Below are positions 36,156-44,778 of a stretch of 64,000 bases of DNA, one piece after another. Source of the DNA: Nitrospirota bacterium. Its GTDB lineage: Bacteria; Nitrospirota; Leptospirillia; Leptospirillales; Leptospirillaceae. Positions within the stretch are counted from its first letter, which is position 1; each line of letters starts with the position of its first letter. The translations under genes and the position numbers were made by a program. Where the stretch lies: NCBI GenBank assembly GCA_023481175.1, contig JAMCWM010000024.1:19766-83765 (forward strand). Reading direction: 5' to 3'. The notes under the pieces were generated by a model. That model was not told the DNA's origin. It saw nothing but the letters and a program-made list of their open reading frames with translations, and ran no database searches.

Positions 36156-38432
36156 TCAGGCGGCATCCGTGTCATAAGGGTGGATATTCCGGGTGAGGCC
36201 GGGAAAGAGAATCTCCCCCGACGGAAGCGTCGAAGCTCCGCGGGGGGATTTCCGGACAGTTCTCTGGGACGGGGAGAAGTGAGGAATCGTCAGGATCGCC
36301 CCCCACGGAAGGTCATTCGGGTTTTTTACGATCGCACGGTTGGCCTTCTCGAGGAGGCGCCAGTATCGTGGAGACCCGTAGACCGACGCCTTGGCTGCAA
36401 TGGACTGGAGCGTGTCCCCCGACTCCACCCGATAAAGCCTGAGGGGACCCGAAGGAGGGTGAAGAGTGACCCAGAGGCGGACCGCCTTCCTGAGATCGGC
36501 GATGAAGGCCGGATCCTCCCTAAGATACCAGGCCAGGTAGCGAAGAACCCTCTTGTGGCGAAGAGGATGGATCATGATGGATTCCCGCATATGGGCCTTC
36601 GAGCGGGAAAGGAGATAATCCGGAAGAGATCCGGAAGGAGGAGATGCGCCCTTGGGGAGAAGGAAGGAAAGCAGGAGAGTCTTTCTGTCGGAAGAAAGAG
36701 AATGATTTTCGATATCCATGGCCAGATGATGTTCGATACGCCCTTCGTGGTCGAGGACGGTGGGGTCGTGCGGCATGGAGGTGAGGGCCCGGGTTTCTTC
36801 CCGGATCGCCTTCAGGAAATGGCCCTGACGGTCATACAGCCAGCCCAGGCTGTCCCGGTAGGCCCCGTTTTTCGGGTCGAGGGTCAGGGCATGGAGAATC
36901 ATGTATCGGGCCTTGACCAGGTCGCCGTGCTCGATGACCTCGGTGTAGCCAAGATAATTCAGTGCATCGGCAAATCCTTTATCGATGGCAAGGGTCTTTT
37001 TCAGAAGGGCGACGACACGAGGCAGATAACGCTTGTGATCCCACTGGTCGTAGAGGATGGCCTTGTTGAATATCAGGATCGGGTTCCTGGCCGAAAGCCG
37101 TTCGGCCCTCTCTAGGGCCTTCAGGGCTTCGGGAAACTTTTTCTGGTCCATATAGGCCAGGGCGATGGAAAAGGAAATTTCCCAGCGTTCCGGAGAGAGG
37201 CTCTTCGCATCCTTGAGATATAAAAGGGCTTTGGGGCTGTTGTCCAGTCTCCTGTAGAGGTCACCGAGATCATAGGCCCCCTCGTAGAGATTGGGAAACC
37301 TGCGGATCATCAGGCGGTAGGTGGCGATCGCCCGGGTGAAATGAAGCGACTTCTCATAGACCGAACCCAGGAAAGAGAGAAGACGCGGATCTTCCGGATG
37401 GCTTCGAAGAATCTCCTCGATCTGCCGGATCGCCTCGTCATACCGGCTTTCCTGAACAAGAAGGGAGGAGAGAATCAGGGGAAGACGGCTGTTCTGGGGG
37501 TGTTCCCCGATGGCTCTTTTCAGAAGGAGAACGGCCTCCGGGTATTTTTCGAGGGAAAAATACGTCTTGAGAAGCTTGACCTCGAGATCGATGCGTCCGA
37601 CTTCCTGCAGGGAAAGAAGCCTTTCGTAGTTTTCCCGGGCATTCTCCCATTCCCCCTTTCGGGAGTAGATGTCTCCGAGTGACTCGAGGGCGGGAGCGAA
37701 GCGGGGGTTCCGAGAGAGGGAGAGCTTGTAGAGGGAAATCGCCTTGGAGTCGTCCCCAGCCCGTTCATAACGAAAGCCGAGATAAAAGGGAAGATAGGCG
37801 GACCGGGAGCTTTTCTTCACGCCCTCCTCCAGGACCGCCATCGACTTCTGATTGTCTCCCAGCTTCGAATAGATGTCTGAGAGAGCGATATAGGCCTCGT
37901 CCTTCAGCGGATCCAGTTCGAGAACATGATCCCTGTAAACCGGAACGATTTTTTTGAGAAACGACTTCTGAATCGAGGGGTCTGTCTCCTTCAGGGCCTC
38001 TAGCTGGAGCAGTGTTCCCAGGAGAAGCCATGGCTTGAGGCGGTTCGGATGGGCGTGAGCGAGATCCTCCGCAGCCTTTGTGGCCGCGGAAAGATTTCCC
38101 GTCTTGGCGAGGACCCTGGCCTCGAGAAGACCAAGATAGACTGACCTTGGCTTGTAGGCCAGGGCCTTTCGAACTTCGTCCAGGGCCAGGAAAGGGTTGC
38201 CGAGAGTCAGGGCAATATCGGCCTGGACTTCATGGTAATAGGCCTGCCAGGGGTAAGGAGGGTCGAGATGGCCGACCTTTCCCATCCCGATTCTGGTTTC
38301 CTGTCGGACCCCGGCCTTTGTCCCGGTTGCGGCGGATTCGTCCGGTCGGGGGTGTCCGGCCGTCTGGCAGGAGGCCAAAAGAAGGCATGCCGCCATGGCG
38401 AGATATCCTCGAAAAAAAAGGGACCGGATCAT
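36156..38432 (-). CDS. lipoprotein with TPR array and C-terminal LysM domain
   Basis: 758 residues. GAGG precedes the ATG at 38432. The signal ends in a lipobox, LLASC at about 16-20, so it is probably anchored in the outer membrane. About twelve TPR-like units fill residues 60-560, for example FAPALESLGDIYSRKGEWEN and EGAYDLGDLYRRLDNSPKAL. A LysM domain near residue 665-715 (YRVESGDTLQSIAAKASVYG) binds peptidoglycan. The combination suggests a wall-tethered scaffold for a secretion, polysaccharide or assembly machine; which one is unknown. It starts 64 bp after the previous gene and abuts the DegT gene. Confidence 0.85.
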   Translation of the reverse strand: MIRSLFFRGYLAMAACLLLASCQTAGHPRPDESAATGTKAGVRQETRIGMGKVGHLDPPYPWQAYYHEVQADIALTLGNPFLALDEVRKALAYKPRSVYLGLLEARVLAKTGNLSAATKAAEDLAHAHPNRLKPWLLLGTLLQLEALKETDPSIQKSFLKKIVPVYRDHVLELDPLKDEAYIALSDIYSKLGDNQKSMAVLEEGVKKSSRSAYLPFYLGFRYERAGDDSKAISLYKLSLSRNPRFAPALESLGDIYSRKGEWENARENYERLLSLQEVGRIDLEVKLLKTYFSLEKYPEAVLLLKRAIGEHPQNSRLPLILSSLLVQESRYDEAIRQIEEILRSHPEDPRLLSFLGSVYEKSLHFTRAIATYRLMIRRFPNLYEGAYDLGDLYRRLDNSPKALLYLKDAKSLSPERWEISFSIALAYMDQKKFPEALKALERAERLSARNPILIFNKAILYDQWDHKRYLPRVVALLKKTLAIDKGFADALNYLGYTEVIEHGDLVKARYMILHALTLDPKNGAYRDSLGWLYDRQGHFLKAIREETRALTSMPHDPTVLDHEGRIEHHLAMDIENHSLSSDRKTLLLSFLLPKGASPPSGSLPDYLLSRSKAHMRESIMIHPLRHKRVLRYLAWYLREDPAFIADLRKAVRLWVTLHPPSGPLRLYRVESGDTLQSIAAKASVYGSPRYWRLLEKANRAIVKNPNDLPWGAILTIPHFSPSQRTVRKSPRGASTLPSGEILFPGLTRNIHPYDTDAA

Positions 38433-38496
38433 TGAAACCTCATTAGGTTGAGGCCGGCAAAAACCGGCAGACGTCAGGACTGACAGACATTCCGGT

Positions 38497-39153
38497 CTAG
38501 CGTACGGGAGAGGCTGGTCGCGTCTGGACCTCTCGCATGTCACCTCCCAGGACCGCCCCCGGAACATAGTCGTAAACCTTTTCGGTGACGACGGGACGGA
38601 CTGTCACTGTCGCCGAAGCGTAGGCAAACCCCACAACTTTCTGAGAGGCATTCAGAAGGCCTGCCAGGGATCCGGGCCAAGTCGCCTGGACCGAAACAAC
38701 GGAAAAGAAATTGCCAAGGTCGTTTCTTGCCGTGACCATTCCTCCCCGGCAGTCGAGAAAGGGGATCGACTTTCTGACAGGAAGCCTGAACCCCGTGGAA
38801 ATCGTGAGAAACACCCCCTCCTGAACGCTCTGTTCGAAGAGGTAGACATTGCGATGTCCCTCCCTGACGAGACGATACCTCAGAGGAAGGGACGGCTCCG
38901 ATGAAGTTGTCCAGAACCCCCTCGCCCCGTTCCATTCCCCGTATCCAGGAAGAAGGGTCATCAGGGCTTTCTTGCTGTCCTGTAGCAGAATATGGATTCC
39001 TCCCAGGGACCTGGAAGAACTTCCTGGAACCGCAAGAATCCTTCCGGATCTGAATCCCAGACGCTGACGACATCCCTCGATCGGAAGAAGATAGAGCAGG
39101 AGAAAGGCATTCTGGTTCACGGTCCCGCCATTCTTAAAGGCTCTTCGTGACAT
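38497..39153 (-). CDS. hypothetical protein
   Basis: 218 residues from an ATG at 39153 with GGAG twelve bases upstream; a GTG at 39120 with GGCGGG in front is also possible. I do not recognise the family. The N-terminal FLLLYLLPIEGC could be a weak export signal ending in a cysteine. The rest is beta-rich with few charges (FLTISTGFRLPVRKSIPFLD, VSVQATWPGSLAGLLNASQ), as in secreted proteins. It lies in the same direction as, and between, a secreted protein gene and the TPR lipoprotein gene. Confidence 0.6.
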   Translation of the reverse strand: MSRRAFKNGGTVNQNAFLLLYLLPIEGCRQRLGFRSGRILAVPGSSSRSLGGIHILLQDSKKALMTLLPGYGEWNGARGFWTTSSEPSLPLRYRLVREGHRNVYLFEQSVQEGVFLTISTGFRLPVRKSIPFLDCRGGMVTARNDLGNFFSVVSVQATWPGSLAGLLNASQKVVGFAYASATVTVRPVVTEKVYDYVPGAVLGGDMREVQTRPASPVR

Positions 39154-39294
39154 TTGCCGCAACAGCTCCGAGAAATCATTCTATCACAATGGTCCCCATC
39201 GAGAGAATCTTTCTCTGCCTCCCCGGCAGGGGATCAATGGAGACGGGGCCCAGGGAAGGCATGATGTCCGATTCTCTCCGTCAGGAAGTTTCTG

Positions 39295-39972
39295 TCATTT
39301 GTTCCGGGCGATCTGCCCCCTGTACCGGGAGAGAAAAAGATTCATCTTTATCCTGTCCAGGATAGAAAGCGGAAGAATCCGGCGCCAGGCCAGAAGAACG
39401 ATCGGATCCTTGAAGCGGGATTTCACCAGGATCACGGCATATCCGATCTTTTGCTGCTGAAGAAATCCCTCGGAAGAAGCGTCATTGCTGGCAATACCGT
39501 GCAGTGTCCCGATTGTCGGGGAAGATGTCCGCGATGGATCATAAAATATAATAATATTTCCCCGATGAATCACGTTCACGATCGTGCAGGGGGAAAGAGA
39601 AGCGTACTCGAGATCGTTCCTTGGAATATAGGTCTCCGTCATCAGTCCCGAGGTGGGAGGGTTCGAGTTGTAACGGAAGCCTCGACATTGCTCAGGGTCG
39701 ATAGTCACCTGATGTCCCTGTTCGGGATATCGGAGGATTCCGGAGCGGATTGGCTTGAATGGCTGATTGCTTCCTCCCCCGAAGGCCCCCATCATCGGCA
39801 TGAAAGGGGTTCCTCCCGGATTCGCCCCGTTTGAGCTGTCCGCCCACAGAGGATGCGGGGCCTTGAAAAAAAAGAAAAGAAGCGATAGGAATAAAGGGAT
39901 GAACAGACCTGATCGTTTCTCCCTCCGTTTTTGACCGGCCTTGGCAGGCAAAAAACGGAAGAAAAAACCCAT
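39295..39972 (-). CDS. secreted hypothetical protein
   Basis: 225 residues. A long basic N-terminus leads to a hydrophobic export segment, LFIPLFLSLLFFFFKAPHPL, ending with a likely cleavage at LWA-DS. The mature part starts Gly/Asn/Pro-rich (GANPGGTPFMPMMGAFGGG), then a small beta domain with two cysteines (QCRGFRYN and SPCTIVNVIH). The family is not recognised. The start is the ATG at 39972, 32 bp inside the divergent beta-barrel gene if that gene begins where shown. Confidence 0.65.
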   Translation of the reverse strand: MGFFFRFLPAKAGQKRREKRSGLFIPLFLSLLFFFFKAPHPLWADSSNGANPGGTPFMPMMGAFGGGSNQPFKPIRSGILRYPEQGHQVTIDPEQCRGFRYNSNPPTSGLMTETYIPRNDLEYASLSPCTIVNVIHRGNIIIFYDPSRTSSPTIGTLHGIASNDASSEGFLQQQKIGYAVILVKSRFKDPIVLLAWRRILPLSILDRIKMNLFLSRYRGQIARNK

Positions 39973-40516
39973 CTTGAAGGAGCCTCTCATCAAGAGATCG
40001 TTCATTCTCCGAAGTCTTCTTGCCATCGTTCTTCTTGCCTCCCTTCTTCTCCCAAATGGTCCCGGGAATTCGACAGGATTTGCCGATGCCCTTCCCGATA
40101 TCTTTGGTGAGTATATACCGGGGGCGGTCCCGGGTTCCAATGCCCCCTATTCTTTCGGCCAGGGGTGGGGAGGCGGGGTCGATTGGAACGCTTTCGTAAC
40201 CGGCTCTCTTTTTGTTCGCGGTGGCGTCCAGGTTGTCAATTTCGTCGCACCCGGGATCTTTCTCCTTCCCATTTCTGCAGGAGCCGGATACCGCTTCACG
40301 GAAGGGTCGCCAGGAGACTTTTATGGCGTGGCAGATATCGGGGTTGCCCCGGCTTTCTACCCTGGGGGCTCCTCGACCCAATCCTACTACGACATAGGCG
40401 TCGGATATTCCTTTACTCGCGTCTTCGCAGAATTCAAGTTGGCCATCCTTCCCGGAACGAACTATGGAAACGGAACCTTTCTTTACTTTCCCCTGACCCT
40501 CGGGATCCACCTGTAA
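39941..40516 (+). CDS. putative outer-membrane beta-barrel protein
   Basis: 191 residues with a basic N-terminus, an export segment LLAIVLLASLLLPNGPG, and a mature region of alternating aromatic/glycine strands (ITGSLFVRGG-like stretch, AGAGYRFTEGSPGDFYGVAD, YYDIGVGYSFTRVFAEFKLA) ending LTLGIHL, a barrel-type C-terminus. The start is uncertain: a TTG at 39941 has no clear ribosome site and makes the 5' end overlap the divergent gene. Function unknown. Confidence 0.55.
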   Translation: MAGKKRKKKPILKEPLIKRSFILRSLLAIVLLASLLLPNGPGNSTGFADALPDIFGEYIPGAVPGSNAPYSFGQGWGGGVDWNAFVTGSLFVRGGVQVVNFVAPGIFLLPISAGAGYRFTEGSPGDFYGVADIGVAPAFYPGGSSTQSYYDIGVGYSFTRVFAEFKLAILPGTNYGNGTFLYFPLTLGIHL

Positions 40517-40890
40517 TCCACCCCTCCCCGATATCCTGGCCTCCCGTAAATCCACACCCTATAAAACATAAAAAATATTAATATATTAAAAAGGAAGGCA
40601 TGGGAAGGGGTGGCTAAAGAACAACGGAAAATCACTTCACGCGCGTGATGCGCGTGAACCAGAAGGACGTTCTCTCCCCTCCCCTGATTTCCGGGGCCCT
40701 TCGAAGAAGATGCCCGTGGATCCTAAAAATCCAGGACATTTTCTGATGACCGGGACCAGGACATCCCTCCTTCCACCTCCAAGCGTCCTGCAGTTTTGGT
40801 CAGAGGCCGCTCACAAAAATGCAGGCGCATTTGACAGACTCAATTCTTCCCCGATAAAATATACTCTGCACCAAAGAAAGCGAGGCGTTT
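40517..40890. other. regulatory-looking intergenic stretch
   Basis: About 370 bases. It contains an AT-rich block (40560-40592) with the 12-bp palindrome TTAATATATTAA at 40578-40589, and the 23-bp inverted repeat at 40636-40658. A 74-codon frame from 40710 overlaps the next gene out of frame and lacks a ribosome site, so it is left out. Confidence 0.4.
40636..40658. promoter_or_regulatory. 23-bp inverted repeat, possible operator
   Basis: Arms TTCACGCGC and GCGCGTGAA are perfect 9-bp complements around GTGAT. No T-run follows on either strand, so a terminator is unlikely. The dimension suits a dimeric repressor or activator. The Crp/Fnr family usually prefers TTGAT-type or TGTGA arms, so the cognate protein is unknown. 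Confidence 0.4.
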
Positions 40891-41070
40891 ATGCAAAATG
40901 CAAAAACGTTCCTTGTCGAGTGCGAGATTTGTGACCGGGTTTCAACTGTAACGTCCAGTCGGGAAGCGGGCCTTTATATATGCTCGTCCTGCTGGAATGA
41001 CTTCAAAAATCTGGCGCACCACACCCCCAAGGAACACAATCCCCAATCCGGCCACCCCGAACGTTCCTAG
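40891..41070 (+). CDS. small zinc-ribbon protein
   Basis: 59 residues; the ATG has GAGG five bases upstream. Two cysteine pairs, CEIC at about 11-14 and CSSC at about 34-37, give a C-x2-C...C-x2-C zinc-finger pattern, followed by a His-rich tail (AHHTPKEHN). Function unknown; such proteins often bind nucleic acid or act as adaptors. Its TAG stop interlocks with the opposite-strand TAG of gspJ in a single CTAG. Confidence 0.7.
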   Translation: MQNAKTFLVECEICDRVSTVTSSREAGLYICSSCWNDFKNLAHHTPKEHNPQSGHPERS

Positions 41071-41798
41071 TTCCCGGTGGACCCGGATCCTTCCGGGATC
41101 TGATTTCCCCCTCCCTGATTCTGGTTCAGAGTTGATTGCGGAATCTGAACCTCTTCAAAAAAATTCTCTTTTTTTCCTTTTTCGTCCATGACAACGATGT
41201 CAAATCTCGCCAGAAGCGGAAGGGCATGGCTTTGAACGGAATTCCAGCGGTCTGTCCAGAGCATCCCGTCAAAATACCGGATTCTGAGAGACCAGACGTG
41301 GCCAAGAAGCTTTTCGGGGATGACTGCCTGCGTTCCATAGGAAAGAAGATTGGTGTTCTGTTCATGCACAAGAGTAAATAAAGAAGATCCGGCCCGTTTG
41401 AACAGCAGATATTGGACCCCTTCAAGATGGGAGACTGGCGAGGACTGGCTGAGCCTCGTTTGGGCAAGCGTCGTGAAAAGGAGTGAGTCCGTATCCCTGT
41501 TGTGCATATGATTGGGAAATCCGATAAAGTTCGTCAGTGGATCATTCGGATTCAGATAGGCGCCCAGGAGTTCTTCTCGCAGGAGATACCTGATAATTTC
41601 CATTTTTTTTTCAAAGCGGCTTCCTGATTCGACCGAGGTGATCGTCTGTTCGGTCTGTCGGATTGCCACGAAAAGAAGACCCAGGATCACCGAAAGGATT
41701 CCGAAGGCGACCAATACCTCCATCAGCGTAAATCCAGCGTCGGAATGGGAGGGCGAGGCAGAATCCCCAGGGGAAGTCTCAGGGGATATTCGAAACAT
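41067..41798 (-). CDS. gspJ: type II secretion minor pseudopilin GspJ-like
   Basis: 243 residues. The prepilin cleavage motif is AGFTLMEVLVAFGILSVILG at residues 21-40 with the +5 Glu, so it is processed by a prepilin peptidase. The soluble domain carries the GspJ-type MEIIRYLLREELLGAYLNP start. A Gln/Asn/Gly-rich tail ends the protein. It overlaps gspI by 20 bp. Together with GspI and GspH it would form the tip of a pseudopilus or a type IV pilus. Confidence 0.8.
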   Translation of the reverse strand: MFRISPETSPGDSASPSHSDAGFTLMEVLVAFGILSVILGLLFVAIRQTEQTITSVESGSRFEKKMEIIRYLLREELLGAYLNPNDPLTNFIGFPNHMHNRDTDSLLFTTLAQTRLSQSSPVSHLEGVQYLLFKRAGSSLFTLVHEQNTNLLSYGTQAVIPEKLLGHVWSLRIRYFDGMLWTDRWNSVQSHALPLLARFDIVVMDEKGKKENFFEEVQIPQSTLNQNQGGGNQIPEGSGSTGN

Positions 41799-42153
41799 AG
41801 GTCACCAGCGAAAAGGAACGGGCTTCGGAGTTTTTTCCGTGCCGGACTGTAAGTCGGACCTGCCGGACGATGGGGATGGGAGACGGAGAGACCTCCTCGA
41901 TCCACCGGTAGTTATGGTAGGGAGCCTTGAATCGTCCCGACAGGGTTCCTGGTGGAGCAAATCCGCGGGCTACGATTTCTGCCAGCTTCATGTTTGCAAG
42001 ATCGACCATACGGAGCCTGAGTCGAACCTCCTCGTTCATACGGACCGTCTGGGAACGGGCGGCGAGCAAAGTCAGCGCAGCTACGGAAAAGATAAACAAG
42101 GCAACCATAACCTCAATCAACGTAAATCCCGCCTCCCTCCTCCTCTTTCCCAT
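41779..42153 (-). CDS. gspI: minor pseudopilin GspI-like
   Basis: 124 residues. The prepilin peptidase site is in EAGFTLIEVMVALFIFSV at residues 8-25, then the GspI-like SQTVRMNEEVRLRLRMVDLA and NMKLAEIVARG. The ATG at 42153 has GGGAG three bases upstream; longer frames begin inside gspH. It is seven bases after the gspH stop. Confidence 0.82.
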   Translation of the reverse strand: MGKRRREAGFTLIEVMVALFIFSVAALTLLAARSQTVRMNEEVRLRLRMVDLANMKLAEIVARGFAPPGTLSGRFKAPYHNYRWIEEVSPSPIPIVRQVRLTVRHGKNSEARSFSLVTYVSNIP

Positions 42154-42160
42154 CCGCTCC

Positions 42161-42739
42161 CTACTGATCAAGGGCATCCTCCAGAGACGGGATTTCCCCG
42201 GAGGGAGGCCCATAAAATGGGGGCATCTTTTCCGCACGGTATTCCCCGGGATAGACATGGATCCGACCCGTAAGGGGCCGGATCACGATCGTCATGCGGT
42301 CACCACGAGGTCCGCTCAAAAAAATCGTGGTGGACTCCACCGCTCCGCTGGGAAAAAATTGAGTAAAAGTTTTTCCATCGTGAACCTTCCCTTCGTGCAA
42401 AACCATGACCTCCGAAAGTGTGATTCCTTTCGGGAGGTCATGGGCTTTCAAACCCGCACCAACGAGAGAAATCAGATTTCCCGATGGAGCCACCTCGCTT
42501 GCAGAAATACGTCCCCGGTCCAGATCATAGTCAAGGCGAACCATGCGCTGAGTTGAAATGGCTCTCCACTGAAGCTCCCGAACTTCGCCCACGATCTCTC
42601 TTGTCGTTTTGGCAAGATCCCCGGGCTTGTGAAAGGAAAGCTTCGGACCAATGATGAGGGCCACGAGAGTAACAAGAAAGAGGACCACCATGATTTCGAG
42701 AAGAGTGAATCCTGAAGAAGGAGAAGGCCTTTCAATCAT
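42161..42739 (-). CDS. gspH: minor pseudopilin GspH-like
   Basis: 192 residues. The cleavage motif is SGFTLLEIMVVLFLVTLVAL at residues 9-28. The globular part has a GspH-type REIVGEVRELQWRAISTQRM and DGKTFTQFFPSGAVESTTIF. The ribosome site GGGGAGAG precedes the ATG. Gene order gspH-I-J is standard for type II secretion, but gspG, E and F are not in this window. A terminator lies immediately upstream. Confidence 0.82.
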   Translation of the reverse strand: MIERPSPSSGFTLLEIMVVLFLVTLVALIIGPKLSFHKPGDLAKTTREIVGEVRELQWRAISTQRMVRLDYDLDRGRISASEVAPSGNLISLVGAGLKAHDLPKGITLSEVMVLHEGKVHDGKTFTQFFPSGAVESTTIFLSGPRGDRMTIVIRPLTGRIHVYPGEYRAEKMPPFYGPPSGEIPSLEDALDQ

Positions 42740-42766
42740 GGACTCTCCCCTATGGGATGAGGGACG

Positions 42767-42798
42767 AAAAAAAAGGAGAACTCCTTTCGGAGCTCTCC
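42767..42798 (-). terminator. rho-independent terminator after the cold-shock gene
   Basis: On the minus strand, GGAGAGCTCC-GAAA-GGAGTTCTCC (42775-42798) folds with a single mismatch and a GAAA loop, followed by eight T (42767-42774). It lies only 28 bp before the gspH start, so it either insulates gspH from the cold-shock transcript or acts as an attenuator. Confidence 0.75.
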
Positions 42799-42931
42799 TC
42801 TGATGAAGGTATCATAAGAGTATGTATAATGACTTTTGATCCTAGCCGTTCTTTTCAACCTTAAGGTACTGTCATTACCTCGATGATAAAAGACGCCGCA
42901 GGAACATCAGTCTTACACTCCCCTAAGCAGC

Positions 42932-43132
42932 CTAATCCTTGGTGACGTTGGCTGCCTGCGGTCCTTTGGGGCCCTGGGTGATTTCAAACTCCACAGCCTG
43001 CCCCTCGTCGAGGGTCTTGAAACCCTGCGTCTGGATGGCGGAATAGTGGACAAAAATGTCTTCACCGTTTTCCTGAGAGATGAAACCGTAGCCCTTGTTG
43101 GCGTTGAACCACTTGACTTTACCTTTTGCCAT
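42932..43132 (-). CDS. cold-shock protein
   Basis: 66 residues, CspA/CspE family single-strand nucleic acid chaperone. RNP1 is KGYGFI at residues 13-18 and RNP2 is DIFVHYS at 25-31. The GGAGG-containing ribosome site lies nine bases upstream. A strong promoter sits about 140 bp upstream, giving a long leader as is common for cold-inducible csp genes. Confidence 0.95.
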   Translation of the reverse strand: MAKGKVKWFNANKGYGFISQENGEDIFVHYSAIQTQGFKTLDEGQAVEFEITQGPKGPQAANVTKD

Positions 43133-43271
43133 GCGAATACCTCCGGTTGAAACAATGATTGTTACAAAACATGGGGATACGTCCTTTCTGCGATAGGCCT
43201 GAAGAAGGTTCCTTGAAGAAACTTCTTAAAGACATCACCCCGGACATCCATTATGGGACCCCATGATCGGA

Positions 43272-43300
43272 ATTCTATCCCTTCTTCTCATCCTTGTCAA
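43272..43300 (-). promoter_or_regulatory. strong sigma70-like promoter of the cold-shock gene
   Basis: Minus strand: consensus TTGACA (43295-43300), 17 bases, TAGAAT (43272-43277). Predicted start near 43265 gives a leader of about 130 bases before the csp ATG. Confidence 0.72.
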
Positions 43301-43365
43301 TAGAATCGCGACAGGTCCAAAGCTTAGAAAAAAACGCCTCGAAAAGGACACCCTGAGATGAAAGC

Positions 43366-44778
43366 CTATCGTGAAGGGATCATGATATGATCGCCAACCC
43401 GGAGTATCCGGGAAGAGCGAAGATGGTTCTTCGCCAGAATCTCTTTCACGGAGGTCCGGTAATGATGGGCCAAGAGATAGAGTGAATCTCCCCTTCGAAC
43501 ACGATGGACAATCCATCCGGCCGGACGATGGTAAGAAATCATCCGGGTTGCCACCAGGTTCGAACGGGTATTTCCGGAAACCGGAATAACCAGCTTTTGG
43601 CGAAGCCGAAGATGGCGAGAGGAGAGACGATTGACAGCGATGAGCTTGCCAAGCGGAACATGGAATCTGTGGGCGATTGACCAAAGGGAGTCTCCGGACT
43701 CGACGCGATACACCGGAACGTCCGGGTTGATGGCGGTCGAAGGAAGAGTCGCAAGGCGATTTGAAAAACCCTTCTCCGAATCAACGGGAACGTTGACAGT
43801 GACGGACGAGAGACGGGGAGGTGTCGCCCACCGGATGAACTGGGGATTGTACACGAGAAATTCAGAAACAGACATGTTCATGGCTTTGGCCAGCTGGCGA
43901 ATCTCGACTGAACGATGTATTTCTTTTTGGCGCACAACGACCGCAGGGTGGTAGGCAAGATCAGTGAACCCATATTTGGCAGGATCTTTTGCAATCAACA
44001 TGGCGGCGATCAGCTTGGGAACATAATTCCGTGTCTCCGAGGAAAATGCCCTGGTCTGGCGGAGCTTCCAGTAGTCCTTGGTTCCGATCCGAGACACGGC
44101 ATTGGCCACCCTTCCCTCGCCGGCATTATAGGCGGCGAGAGCAAGCTCCCAGGAGTCGAATTCATCATGAAGGTCTTTCAGATATTGGGCCGCAGAGCGG
44201 GTCGCCAGGATCGGATCCCTCCGCTGATCGATCCACCAGTTGACTTTGAGTCCGTATTTGACTCCTGTTCCTCTCATGAACTGCCACAGTCCGGCCGCCC
44301 CCGTTCGTGAATAGGCACGCGCACTGAACCCGCTTTCAATAAGGGAGACATAGGCCAAGTCCTCCGGAAGTCCCATCTCCCGAAAGGTCTGCTGGATATA
44401 GGGAAGGTATTCGTGGGAACGTTCAAGCCATTCCTTGAAACGGCGGTGATCGGCATACTGGAAATAGTCGACATAGAGCTGAATGCTCGGATCGTCGGGT
44501 ATGTTCGGAAAAAGGACCGGAGAAGACGGGTGGACAGGAAGAGGTCGCACGGTCGCGTGTGCTGGCAGTGTGGATGCTGGCACAGGCTGCGACTGTGACT
44601 TGGCTTCCGTGTTATGCGAAAAGGAAAAGGTCCGGGCAAGAGACGGCTGAGAAGTATTTTTTGCCTTTGTCACGGGAGAGCTTGTTGATGGGGGAGCCCC
44701 TTGCGTTGCACAGGCCGAAAGGATCACCAGCCCAAGAACGGCTCCTCCACAAACAAACCTTCTCTTCATTGATTGCAT
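43366..44778 (-). CDS. mltD: MltD-type lytic transglycosylase with LysM repeats
   Basis: 470 residues. The ATG at 44778 has GAGGAGG four bases upstream. Lipobox LSAC near residue 19 after a short hydrophobic stretch. The transglycosylase domain (about 130-270) has the catalytic Glu in SLIESGFSARAYSRTGAAG, LWQFM and AAYNAGEGRV. Two C-terminal LysM domains (VYRVESGDSLWSIAHRF and VHRVRRGDSLYLLAHHY) bind peptidoglycan. It cleaves glycan strands with anhydro-muramyl ends. Confidence 0.92.
   Translation of the reverse strand: MQSMKRRFVCGGAVLGLVILSACATQGAPPSTSSPVTKAKNTSQPSLARTFSFSHNTEAKSQSQPVPASTLPAHATVRPLPVHPSSPVLFPNIPDDPSIQLYVDYFQYADHRRFKEWLERSHEYLPYIQQTFREMGLPEDLAYVSLIESGFSARAYSRTGAAGLWQFMRGTGVKYGLKVNWWIDQRRDPILATRSAAQYLKDLHDEFDSWELALAAYNAGEGRVANAVSRIGTKDYWKLRQTRAFSSETRNYVPKLIAAMLIAKDPAKYGFTDLAYHPAVVVRQKEIHRSVEIRQLAKAMNMSVSEFLVYNPQFIRWATPPRLSSVTVNVPVDSEKGFSNRLATLPSTAINPDVPVYRVESGDSLWSIAHRFHVPLGKLIAVNRLSSRHLRLRQKLVIPVSGNTRSNLVATRMISYHRPAGWIVHRVRRGDSLYLLAHHYRTSVKEILAKNHLRSSRILRVGDHIMIPSR

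Noticed and set aside
40710..40934. 74-codon plus-strand frame before the zinc-ribbon gene
   Set aside because: No ribosome site and overlaps the better-supported gene out of frame.
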